Shown here: positions 24,501 through 37,100 of the stretch, piece after piece
Position numbering within the stretch: the stretch's first letter is position 1
How the letters are laid out: each line of letters starts with the position of its first letter
DNA from: Ancistrus triradiatus
Taxonomy: Eukaryota; Chordata; Actinopteri; Siluriformes; Loricariidae
NCBI GenBank assembly: GCA_025084515.1
Contig: JAJAGP010000230.1
Coordinates: forward strand, 310,001 to 374,000
Length of the DNA: 64,000 bases
Direction: 5' to 3'
Made by a program: the position numbers and the translations under genes
The notes under the pieces: generated by a model
Database searches by the model: none
What the model was told of the DNA's origin: nothing
What the model saw: only the letters and a program-made list of their open reading frames with translations

Positions 24501-25617
24501 GTGATCATCACCCTGCGCTGCAACAGTGGCACCTACCTGTTCTAGGGGAACACCATCGCGCCCCTGACCAGGAGAACGTGGAAAAAGACCAACATTTTGT
24601 TGAAGTCCATATGTGATACGTATCATTTGTCTACTTTTTGTTTTTGCAGTAACTCCATTCATGCTTGTCTCCAGCAGAGGGGGCTGTTGCTGCGCGTATC
24701 TGATGATGTTACATGATGGAGGAGTTTTTTAGTGATGCTGATGTCATTAAGTGTAATTTTTGAGCACTTTTAATAACATTTTCACTCTTTTAGATTTGAC
24801 CGCATGCCTCAAGTCACATTATACGTTGTCTGTGTTTTAATCTAACTCTTAACATGCGTGTGCTCGTGGTAAGATGTGGAATGGAATATGGATCAGTAAG
24901 TGGATCTGAATGAATGACGTCAATATCGGACCCGATACCAATATAGGATCGGATCGGACACATCACTTTTTAAACTGTTATGTTTAAACCATATTCTTTC
25001 CATGGTTTATCTTCTTTCAGATTATCAGAGGCAAATGCCATTTAAAAACTAACCAACAACAAAAACGACTTTTTAGTCTTATTTTTAAACACACTTATGG
25101 TGAGACAGTGAGACTTTAGTGTTGCAAAATATCTCTAGGTTAATCTTTATGCTCAGGCGTGTTATGAAGATGGACAACACTGTGCATGCTCATGCTTTTA
25201 TTTTCACTTCAACCACCCATTATTGTTTTCGTAAGAAAAGAATGAAGCATGTTTGGTAACAACGTTGGCGGGAAGCCAGGGATTCATTCGTGTAACGTTT
25301 AAAATGAAGGTTTTCTGTTGTATCTTAATAAGTGGTGTCATGTCACGTGAGAAATGAATGGCCAGAAATGTGAAGACACCTACTGCTTGAACACGTTTAG
25401 AAACTGGACATGGCCAAAAGTATGTATGGAATCTCCATAGACAAACAGCGGTGGTTAAACAGGTTTTACTGAACACCTCAGTGACACGGATTTCCACCCA
25501 GAGTCAGTTCATAAACTTTACTGCCCTCTGCTCTAGTTCTGGCACGTGGAGACCACATTCAAAGCTGCCACTGAAAGCCACGTTGGCAAACATGCCTGTG
25601 ATCACCATTCACAACGA
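24501..25617. other. spacer between cyp2u1 and abcg2, nothing recognised
   Basis: Contains short repeats of the type atcggaccc/gatcggatcgg near 24925-24960 but no supportable gene. Confidence 0.5.
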
Positions 25618-25900
25618 GCAAGTCAAGTCAGATTTATTTATATAGGGATTTTTACAATGGAGCATTGTCTCAAATGAACTTTAAATTTTTAGATTATCTT
25701 CTATTATCTTCAGCCAATCCCAAATTGAGCAAGCCTAGGGCAACAGCGGCAAGGAAAAACTTCCTAAGCGTAATGAGGAAGGAAATTTTGGAGGCGCGAG
25801 ACTCAAAGACGGACCCGATGTCCTTGAGAGGCATAGATGATAAATGTAAGAATGAAATTAATTTATCTAATCAAAAGTCTTATAGTGATAGTTCAAATAA
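25618..25900. mobile_element. family I repeat
   Basis: Starts caagtcaagtcagatttatt and holds acaatggagcattgtctcaa and ggcaaggaaaaacttcctaa. Confidence 0.7.
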
Positions 25901-26308
25901 AATAATGTAAAATATGCACATCAGCATTAAGTAGTCCAATACACAGAGTCACTCTAGGATCAAGGAAAGTCCTTGGCGGCACTTCGTCCCCAGCCAACCG
26001 GAGGAGGGTGAGAGCTACTGCCCCCTGGTGTGGCCCAGGTATGGTGAGGCTGGAGCTGATGACGGAAACAGCTTGAGTGGAGCTGTAGCGGATGAACATC
26101 TTACTGTGTGGGGCTGGAACTGGTACCAGCTCGGAGAGAAAACAGAAAATGTAGTTAGTTATTGATTAAGAGCACAGAGTCTATTAATCATTAATGCCAT
26201 GTGTAGCATGAGACTCCGGCAGCATTAGCTATAGCAGCATAACTAGAAAGCTAGAGCTAGAGCATGAGCTGGAGCTGGAGTAAAGCACACTGCCATTAAC
26301 CTCTAGAT

Positions 26309-26626
26309 CAGTGTTTCCCGACCTTTTTGAGCCACGGCACATATTTCATATTAGAAAAATCACAAGGCACACCACCAAACAAAGATGTCACAAAAAGTAT
26401 ATTTATTGAAATGTAAAGAAAATCTAGTCTTATTTACTTACTCAGTGTGAAACCTGGGCCTGTTTAGTTGAACACAAAGCTGATATCTGACTGCCCTCTA
26501 GTGGGAGAGAATGTCATTGCTCTGCCTATCACTACACACCGCTCGCTTAGAGTATCAATCAGGTGAAATTGGATAATCTTCCAGAGCACACCTGATGATT
26601 TCTCACAGAGTGGGTATGAAACGCTG
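26309..26626. mobile_element. hAT-type MITE with 8-bp target-site duplication
   Basis: The element starts cagtgtttcccgacctttttg (first 11 bases match hAT ends) and ends gaaacgctg. It is flanked by ctctagat (26301-26308) and ctctagag (26627-26634), 7 of 8 bases identical, the length hAT transposases make. The 318-bp interior is non-coding. Confidence 0.8.
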
Positions 26627-26919
26627 CTCTAGAGGAGTCTGACGGATGAATCTGGGTTTGGTGAATGACCTATAGCAAGGGTTTTCAAAGTCTAAGGCTG
26701 TGGCCCCGCAAAGAGCATAAAAGCTACTGCCCATGATTTGTTATGATAGTATAAAACAACAAATATCAGAAATGCTCAGATTATACTCTCAATGCCAAAT
26801 TGTTAGCATTCATTGCTCTTCCATAACTCTGACGTTATCTGCCTGCCTGGTGTAACCTGTGCTGCTGGCTGTAGCTGCCCTCTGCCCTCCCACTGCATGT
26901 TATTCAACACTGAAGGCTC

Positions 26920-27000
26920 TATAAAAGAGCTTCCCGGCGCTGGAGGAATCAGCATGCAATCAAAGAGCCAGGAGGATCCACAGGAGGACGTTTGGTGGAA
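26920..27000 (+). promoter_or_regulatory. abcg2: possible abcg2 promoter (TATAAAAG) and untranslated first exon
   Basis: TATAAAAG lies at 26920-26927 on the plus strand. About 70 bases further, GGAAG|GTGAGT at 27000/27001 is a strong splice donor. A matching acceptor (ctgcag, ending at 28216) lies 17 bases before the abcg2 ATG. This gives a plausible short 5' leader exon of about 50 bases spliced to the first coding exon. The leader would carry an ATG at 26954, out of frame with Abcg2. Motifs alone support this; transcript data are absent. Confidence 0.35.
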
Positions 27001-28216
27001 GGTGAGTATGTTTACTCTCCTGGTTGGCAGTGTGTTGCAGTTTGTTGGACGGCTGCACGTTTTGTGTGATTTGTGCATTGAAAGTGTTTGCTCTGTTTGA
27101 CATGATGCATGTCTTAAGCTTTTGTCTTCTCGTGAAATGTCTTGTGATGGGTCAGTTCTTCTAGTTGGGTATAACCCAAACATGCATGTGTGTTCAGAGC
27201 TGCTTCTTGTAAGGATTCTTGGACTAGCTAGTAAGTTGAGATGAACTTTCTTAGTCATAGTTACAATGTCATTAATTATACAGGGGAAAAAAGAGAGACC
27301 TTACTTTTGTGCTTCCCATGGACTTCATAAGAACCAGGTTATACAAATTCCTATTGATCATGTGACTTGTGGTACGTTCAGAAGTGGGAATTAATAATAA
27401 TAATATTAGTAACAATAATATTTTTATTTCTTACAGTGAATTATATTAATTATATAAATGTATAATGTTCTGGTGAAATGGCTCAAATGAAATGTTCTAT
27501 TGTAGCTTCATCGTATATTAAATAATTGAGTGAAAACATCTATTTCTGAAGAATAACAATTCAAAATAATGTGTACTTATTACACTTAATGCGTACGAGA
27601 GAATGCCTTCTATTTCTTACCACATTCTGCCATGCTGTGCTTAGTTTTAGCTTTAACAAAATAACATTGATATACTTGCTCAGCTTTCTCTGTCTTCAAG
27701 TGCCCCCATAAATGTTTGACAGGGTTTAGGTAAGGTGACTGTGGAGGAAAGTCCCTGACTCTGGCACTCTTTGATCTTGTTTGGTCTTCAAATACTTTGA
27801 GGTGTGTTTTGTGGCAGTACGACTGGTCCTCCGTAAAGATCCGAACGAGCATTTTCCCATTTTCACTGGTGTCCTCAGACTTTTGGCCTCCCACTTTATA
27901 TAATCATATAATGCATTATAGATCTTTATAAATCAGTATTTAGTTCATCCTTTCTTTTTTTTACATATATTGTACATTTTCCTGCTAAATTCTACTGATG
28001 ACCCAGGAATGTCTGCACTTATTTACCTAATATATAATATTTTATATTTCCCTTTTTTTTTTTTACATATTTCATTCTTAATGACAGCACACTTGTTTCT
28101 TGGGGGAACTAGTTTGAGTTTAGCTGCCTGTTGAAATCGACAACAGGCTTTGTTGTTGTGTAACTACACAGTTTTCATGCGCCGTGTCCGGTAACCACAC
28201 CATGTCACGCCTGCAG
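27001..28216 (+). other. spacer or putative abcg2 5'-UTR intron
   Basis: AT-rich. Includes a short transposase-like stretch on the minus strand near 27640-27760 (DFPPQSPYLNPVKHLWGHLK, typical of the third catalytic region of Tc1-like enzymes), so a decayed transposon end lies here. Confidence 0.5.
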
Positions 28217-28233
28217 CTCGAGACTCACAAGAG

Positions 28234-31200
28234 ATGGAGAATGGACAGAATCATATCAGCATCCCAATGATCGAGGAAGCGGGTCAGAATGGGACGGCTA
28301 GGCAAAGAGTCGTGACCATGGACCCGGTGAGACAGGCGCACGGAGCCACGGTCAGCTTCCACAACATCCAGTACACAGTGGAGATAAAGAGCGGCGCCTG
28401 TAAGAGGCAGAGCATCACTAAAAACATCCTGGTGGATCTCAAGTGAGTGTCTGCTTTAGATCTCATGCTGCAGTTCAGTCAAAGTTCAGGAAGAGAAGGT
28501 TTTGGTAGGAAAAAAGCTTTACTATTGTAAAAACTACCTTCTCTACTTTTATACATAGCTGTTTGACTGATATATCGAATAAAGTTATGCGTTTATTAGT
28601 GTCCATCCCATCGACGTCTGTTTGCTTAATCAGGCGAGGTCTTAAGGATTATAATAGGAAATACAGTCTAATCTCATTATCTTGCCCACGTCTGTTTCAT
28701 GGCTATTTTTGGTGAGAAGCGAGTTTGGCAACTTAAGGAGGACAAAAAAATAGCTAAAGTGACATTTATACCCGATGCTGACACGTTTTACTGAGCAGGG
28801 AAGAATAAACAGGGCCATGTATCGTGAGATTTTAAGCCAAAACCTCCTTCCATCAGTGAGAGCATTGAAGATGGAACGTGGCTGGGTCTTTCAGCATGAC
28901 AATGATCCCAAACACACCACTTGGGCAACGTGACTCCGTAAAAAGCATTTCAAGGTCCTGGAGTGGCCTAGCCAGTCTCCAGACCTCNNNNNNNNNNNNN
29001 NNNNNNNNNNNNNNNNNNNNNNNNNNNNNNNNNNNNNNNNNNNNNNNNNNNNNNNNNNNNNNNNNNNNNNNNNNNNNNNNNNNNNNNCACAAAGTATTGA
29101 GTTGAACTTTTGTTATTGACCAAATACTTATTTTCCACCATAATTTACAATTCAATTCTTTAAAAATCCTACAATGTGATTTCCTGAATTTTTTTTTCTC
29201 ATTTTGTCTCTCATAGTTGAAGTGTAGCTATGATGAAAATTACAAACCTCCCTCATCTTTCTGACTAGGAGGACTTGCACAATCAATGGCTAACTAAATA
29301 CTTTTGCCCCACTGTATATATCCAAAACTGAAAGAGAAATGAACGTTTAAAATGCAGATTTAGAATCGCTGGTATAATCTGACAAAAATTATATAACGTA
29401 CTTGCGTTCTTGGGTTCAAATAACACAGAAAAATAAGATGTCTAAGACTTTATAAGGTTATTCTGGCTACTGCGCATGCGTATCCCGCCACTACAAAGGG
29501 GCCGAGGCTTGCCGTCCCCCTTTCTGACACATTTTCTAATATGGTGATTGGTTCTTTATAATGATGGGGCGGTGCTTCTGTACTGCAGTCTCATTCATAT
29601 TTCAACCAGTGCCCAGTCTCCTTTTTATATATAAACTATTTCAGCTGTGCATAACAGCGTGCAGTCCGTGTGTTTATGCATCATCGCTGCCATTGGTTAT
29701 ACATTAGGGATGAGTTCTGGATGTCGAACCATCAATGAAAATTTGGTTTTGTAAATAAGGTAAATAAAGCGTGTTTTATAATCGTAGTCTGATTAGTTGA
29801 TTTGGGAATTGGACTGGGGGAAATATGTTCAGTTATATAGAGCTTTTATCTATAGACGTTCTAAAGACAGCTGAGTCTAGTTGACAGTTACAAGGAAAAC
29901 TTGAAAATAATGTTACGAAATTATTCAAAAGTTATAAAAACCCTGAATTAGTTCAGAGTTCAGAACTGCCTTCATTCTTTGTGCCATTGATTCAGCAAGG
30001 TTCTGGAAACATTCCTCAGAGATTTTTGTCTATATTCACGTGACAGCGTCACACAGTTACTGCAGATTTCTCGGCTGCACATCAATGATGGGAATCTCCT
30101 GTTCCACACATCCCAAAGATGCTCTGTAGGATTGACATCTGGTGACTGTGGAGCCTTTTGAGTTACAGAGAACTCATTATCACGTCCAAGAAACCACTTT
30201 GAGATGATTTGGGCTTTGTGACCTGGTACTTTATCCTGCTGGAAGTAACCATCAGAAGATGGTACACTGTGCTTATAAAGGGGTGCACATGGTCAGCAAC
30301 AATACTCAGGTAGACTGTGGTGTTTAAATGATGCTCATTTTGCATTACGGGGCCCAAAGTGTGCCAAGGAAATGTCCCCCACACCATTACACCCCCAGCA
30401 ACCTGAGCTGTTGATACAAGGCAGGATGGATCCATGCCTTCATGTTGTTTATGCCAAATTCTGACCCGACCATCTGAAGGTCACAGCAGAAATCCAGACT
30501 CATCAGACTAGGCAATGATTTTCCAATCTTCTGTTGTCCAGTTTTGGTGAGCCTGTGTGAATTGTAGCCTCAGTTTCCTGTTCTTAGCTGACAGGAGTGG
30601 CACCTGGTGTGGTCCTCTGCTGCTGTAGCCCATCTGCTTCAAGGTTCAAAGTGTTTTGCATCCAGAGATGCTCTTCTGCATACCTTGGTTGTAACGAGTG
30701 GTCAGTTGAGTTACTGTTGCCTTTCAGCTCTAACCAGTCTGCATTCTCCTCTGAAACTCTGGCATCAACGAGGCATTTTCACCCTGAGAACTGCCCTCAC
30801 TGACTATGTTCTCTTTTTCAGACCATTCTTTGTAAACTCTAGAGATGGCGCTGTGTGTGAAAGGTCAGTAGCTTCTGAAATCAGACCAGCCCGTCTAGCA
30901 CCAACAATGATGCTATGTTAAAAGTCACTTAAATCACCTTTCTTCCCCATTCTGTTGCTCGGTTTGATTCAGCAGCTCGTCTTTAGGATGCCTACATGCC
31001 TAATGCGTTGAGTTGCTGCCATGTGATTGGCTGATTAGAGCATTTGTACCTAATAATGTGACCAGCCAGAATAAAATGCCATTTTAAGACCATAAACTGC
31101 ACCCACAGGTATCTTGGTGTGTAAGAATGAAGGCATTCTTTGCTGGAGTTCAGTCATAAGGGAAAATACTGAGCCCTAGACTTAATGTGGCATGTTAGCT

Positions 31201-34166
31201 AAGACCGAGGCAGTGACAGTGACAAGGTCTCTTCCATGAGCTCCCAGGCACTCTCACATGCAGCAGAGCACAATCACGCCTTAAACAAGCAGGTGAAAAG
31301 CCAGCACAGTTCCTCTCACGTGCCAGAGTTGGATAACGTGTTTACATCACGCAAGGTGGAAGCCGAACTCATCTGACCTTGCTGTGTTTTACATGTGCAT
31401 GAGAGACGTCCCTCAGGCTGAATGAGGCCTTTTGTAACACTTTACAACCGTGCTAAACTGCTACCGGTTTATGTGATGAATGATCCCAATTTATCAGATC
31501 AAATCTACATCAAGAAATGAAGCCTTCTTAGGTTTGTTAAAATTGAGGTTTGTTCCTGTTTAGTTCTTTATTTAAAATATCAACCAAACATATCATTAGT
31601 ACCAAGTACTGATATTTGAGTAAAAGTAACAACACAAGTTACTTAGTACATAGTAAAACTGCAACCCATCATATGTCATATTAGGATTGGCATACAAATT
31701 ATTTTCACCTCATTAGTAGCCCTAAATTGGCCCCGCTCCCAGTTTTTTTATAACGCGTTGCAGGCCTGAAACGCAGGAATTGATGTTTATTAACAAATGC
31801 AATGAAGCTGACCAGAAAAAAAAGAACTATCTTAGGTTCATACTGCTTGCAATGACAGATTGTGTTTTTTTCTGCATGTTCCATACAGTCCCGACTCTGT
31901 TTCTGATTTTTTTCGGCAGTGATAAATGGTTGTCGTCTATAAAATGAGTAGTATTATCAAAGTCATGTAGCGCTTTCACAAGAAGCAATAAACCCCTGGC
32001 CCTATTATTACAGCCGGGTGCGTGGTGATTTTGACGTGCTGCTTTTGTTGCCCTCCGATTGCTATCGGCAGGGAGCGTATTGGGAAACGCTCATAAATTA
32101 ACAAATGATCTAACGAGAAAGTTTACGATTCTTTTAGGGAATCCACCCGTCAACTAGGATTATCTCTAAACTACAGTGTGTTCTGTTTTGGGGAAATAAA
32201 CGTATTTAAGTACATTTGAATACAGTATATAACCAAATGTTTATGGACATTCAAAAACATCAAACTAAATGACACAAAATCCGATCTTCAGCAGGGTTAC
32301 AGACTTCTGACTTCTTCTGAATACAACTTTGTACCTGCTATCATTTTAACACCCATGTCTTTCTTCTTAGAACAATAATACCTTTTTAAGACCATAAGCC
32401 GGACCCTCATGTGTCCTGGTGTATCTTGGTGAGGGAGAACACTGAGCTCTAGACTGAATGTGATGGGCTAGTTAAGACCGAGGCAGTGACAAGGTCTTTC
32501 TCGTCAGCACACCAGCGCTCTCACACCTTAAGGAAGCAGGTGAAAAGCCAGCACAACTCCACTCGCATGCAAGAGTTAGGTAATGGCTTCACGCAAGGTG
32601 GAAACTGAACTCATCTGACCTCGCTGTGTTTCATATGTGCGTGAGAGTCTTCTCTCGTCTTTTATAACATTTTAATCACCCTGATAAGCTGCCACCAGTT
32701 AATTTAAGGAATCATAGTCATTTAACAGATCAAATCTACATCAAGAAATGAAGCCTTATTCAAATATTTTTCCCCGCTGAGCTTCAGTTTAGTCTGTTTA
32801 AAGTACGAAATACTGATATTTGAGTAAAAGCAGTACTACATTTCTAAATGAGTACATAATGGTTGCCATGTTTGACAATATTGCACCCCTTGTATTACAT
32901 ATTACAATCGGGATTTTGTGGATATATTTAAAATAAGAACATGGTTGTCATGCATAAAATGAGGAGTATTGTATAAAAAATGTATTTAAATAGCACTTTT
33001 TACAACAGAGCATTGTTGATGGTCGATAGCAGCAGCTTTACAACTATCTTGGACCACAACCCCGACTTAAGCCTGACAGTGGAATGGAAAAATTCCCTAA
33101 AGGTGATGAGGAAGAAACCTTGATTGAACCAGAATTCAAAAAGGGACAGAAAGAAAGAAAGCATAATATAATAAAATATAGACTGTAATAAATTAAAGAG
33201 AGTCACTACAGAACACTGTTTTTAAAATAATTCAATAATATTCAATCATTTTCTCACGTATTTTTGATAAACTGGAGATCCTCTCCTCATCTTTACTTCC
33301 CAAAGACTCAGCCTTTTGCGGATACTGTTTTTTCCCAAATCATGATCATAATCAAATGGCATCACCTATTTGAAATCACATCATTATTTAGGTGTTTTTT
33401 ACATCATTACTAGATAATTGCCCCGTCCCAACTTTTTTGGAATGTGCTGCAGGCCTGAAATGCAGGAATGGATGTTTATTAAAAAATGAAATGAAGTTGA
33501 CCAGAGAAAAAGACATGACATATCTCGGGTTCATACTGTCTGCAATGAAAGAAATATAAGTCAAAGTTAAAATAAGGAAGACGACTTTTGTTCTGGTTTG
33601 GGGTTGTATTTCTGTATGTTTGTTGATTTAGGAAGGCAGGGCAGAACATTTATGGCAGACAGAGGTGGAAACGTATAAAAGTGGCTTATTGAGAGCCACT
33701 GAGGTGTTCAGTACAGCCCGTTCTATTGCTACTATCCCTGAAATGTGTTTCTCCATACTTTCAGCCAGTTTGTCATATTTCAGTTTGAGCAATAACTATT
33801 TGTGATGTGAGTGAAGTGACAGTGATGTGTTCCTCCACAGTGGGGTCATGAAACCTGGGTTAAATGCCATTTTAGGACCTACGGGAGGTGGCAAATCTTC
33901 GTGAGTACCCCTTTGAGTCTGGGTTTTGCTTTAAATAAAACTCTGTAAATAAACCCCTGTCACAATCACTGATTTGTACCTTTCAGGTTTTTGGATGTGC
34001 TTGCAGCCAGGAAGGATCCTTCGGGTCTTTCTGGTGAAGTCCTGATCGATGGAGCTCCACAACCATCCAATTTCAAATGTCTCTCGGGCTACGTCGTACA
34101 GGTACCTGAACACGCCCTTGTTTATTACGAATGAGTGTGCAGTATTTGTATAGTATGCTTGAGCTG

Positions 34167-34197
<31 letters not shown>

Positions 34198-37100
34198 CAG
34201 GATGATGTGGTGATGGGAACTCTGACCGTCCGGGAGAATCTACGTTTCTCGGCTGCGCTGCGTCTCTCCTCCACCGTGAGCCAGAAAGAAAAGGAAGCCA
34301 GAGTCAGCCAGCTAATCTCAGAGCTGGGCCTCACCAAAGTGGCTGACGCCCGGGTAATCGCACCTGTACCTGTGCACTAACACACTCCTGCATACAGCTG
34401 TACGAGAGGTCGTGACCCCTGCTACAACCCTAGTGAACCCTTGTGTTTCCTATAGAATGGGGCCCAAAGTACTCACTGACAAAAAATAATGCACCTGGAT
34501 AGAAATGTGGGATTGCTGCATAACTCGGCATGCAGTTCCCTCTCCAGGAGACATGTAAATAGTTACAGGTGTCGCTCTGTAAAAAGCCTCTCAATGGCTA
34601 CTTTTAGGTAGTGTACCTCTTGGCGAGAGACATGCCTCTATGACACATTTGCACATTTGATCCACAGCTGGGCCTGTAGATCCTCCTCACTCATACTTTG
34701 CCAGAGCTGGCATCCCAGATCATGACATCTGCAGTTGGGGAAGTGTGTTGCTGGACTTGAGCCCAAATTGTCGGATCCCAAACAGAGCCTGGATTTGTCA
34801 CAAAAGACGATACGGTTCCAGTCCAGGTTTCTCGTTCACAACACAACTGCAAACAAAGGTGACACTGGCTAACTGTAGATGGCAGAGCACATAATGGGCA
34901 CCGTGGCAACAAATTTCCTTCTGTTAAGCACCTGGAATGGTTCATGAAGAGACAGGGGTGTGTAGTGAAGGTGTCACCTGTGTCTGGATGGTGGACAACG
35001 AAACTGTGGGAGCTGCTCGTGCTTGTCGGCGAATCAAACAATCCTCTCTACTGGAGGTCTGTCTGGGCCTGTTCACTGTTTGTGTGCCCCCATAAAACCA
35101 CCGCTCCAGTGGATCAGAATGGTCTAGATGGTGGGAAATTAATCAAAATGACCATCCTGTCTATCACCTGGGTAAAATGTCTTTGTGTGTTGATGAGGCA
35201 GGTCTCTCAGTTAACAATCTCTCACCAAGAGGTACTCTGCCCAAAAGTAGCCTCTGAGAGCCTTTTTATAGGGCAGCGGGAGAATCATTTCTTGTTGCAA
35301 GACCCAGTGTCTAATCAGAGCACACCTGTAAGCGTTTACATATCTGCATAAGTTTTGCAGCAGCAATCTAACGTTTCTATCCGGGTGCATCCTTTGTTTC
35401 GTCCATGAGTGTATTTGAATCCAAAATGTTTGTATTTGAATTATATTTATGTGGAATTTAATCAACTTGACATATTTGATGGCGTAATTCATAAATCTGA
35501 ATTTGAACAATGCTTCGTTGTGACTGGAGCGTGCAAAACTGTGGACAGACACTTTTGGGTGGTCATTAAAGACGCTTACCTTTACTAGCATGACGTAACG
35601 TCTACTAAGGCGAATACAAAGCATCTATGTAAGTCGCCCTGGATAAGGCCATCTTCTAAATATTGTAAATGTAAAATGTATGCTTGTGTTTGCTCAGGTG
35701 GGCACTCAGTTAATTCGGGGAATCTCCGGGGGTGAACGGAAGAGGACCAGCATTGGCATGGAACTGATCACTGACCCTTCCGTACTTTTCCTGGATGAGC
35801 CCACCACCGGCCTGGATGCCAGCACTGCCAACTCGGTCCTGTTGCTGCTCAAACGGTGAGTGTTCATGCTGGAAAAAAGATAATCAGATTTTATATTTAC
35901 ATTCACAGAAATTTGAGGATACTGAGTTTATTCGTCTTGTACCTGCACTCAGTCATCTGTTGGACCATGATTCACCAGATATTGGGATGGTAAACGTGTA
36001 TTTTTTGTATCAGCTGCAGCATCGTTGCTATACTGACCAGTGATTTTAGGTACAGTATGATGTACCTTCTGAATCATCAGCTCAACAGTGTATAGATTTA
36101 ATCACTCTCTCGTGTCTCCAGATTGGGCAGTCGTGGACGTACCATTATCATGTCCATCCACCAGCCGCGCTATTCCATCTACCGGCTATTCGACAGTCTC
36201 ACGCTGCTCGTCAGTGGCAAACAGGTCTACCACGGACCGGCCGAGAACGCACTGGATTACTTCGCTAACATTGGTACGCTCGACGCATTCACATATCAAA
36301 ACATGTACAGTCTTATGCAAGAGGCTGAGCACTCCTGGTTTGCTGAGTTGTTGAATGTTACACAACCCAAAAATGCATACGCTAAGTACATCATGTTTAT
36401 TATCTCATTACAACTCTACATGGTAAAGTCTGGAACATGTACTCATTGATAAAAATAACACAAATAATCGACCAAGAAGGAGCTGTTGGGGTCCAGCGAA
36501 ACTTGAATGGATGAATGTAATGAAACTGTACAATTGAGAGGAGGCTCTAGTATCCTGTTAGGCCACCTCTAGCCTGGACACAAGATGAGACATGATTTTG
36601 CGTGGAGGCATACGTGCTACAATGTCAGGTCATTTCATTCATTTACATTACATTCATTCACAGCATTTAGCAGACACCCTTATCCAGAGCGACTTACAAT
36701 TGATACAACTTCACAATCAAAGCAGATGTGGGTTAAGGGCCTTGCTCAAGGACCCAACAGTGGTAGCTTGGCAGAGATGGGATTTGAACCCTGGACCTTC
36801 TGATCCATAGTCCAGTACCTTAACCGCTAGGCTACCACAGTCAGCTACCTGTTTCACAGATCATAATGTGGTCATTAAATGTAGTTTGAGGAACAGGACA
36901 AAGAATTCATGGTGTTCAGATCAATCCGTTCTGGAAAAACAAGTGGGACAGTAGTGGCCTGTTGGTTACATTGGACTACATTATTATTTCATTTATGTCA
37001 TTTAGCAGATGCCCTTATCCTTAACTTGTACAGTCTTACAATCCAAGTAATTGGCAGAGGTGGGATTTGAACCCTGGACCTTCTGGTTCAGAGTCCAGTA

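Noticed and set aside
26813..27100. 95-codon open frame around the TATA box as an alternative abcg2 N-terminus
   Set aside because: Splicing from its donor at 27000 to the acceptor at 28216 puts the abcg2 coding sequence in another frame, so it cannot be an N-terminal extension.
36641..36845. tRNA gene suggested by A-box and B-box
   Set aside because: The boxes are followed by a shared non-tRNA core found in many copies, and the head cannot form a full cloverleaf. It is a SINE.
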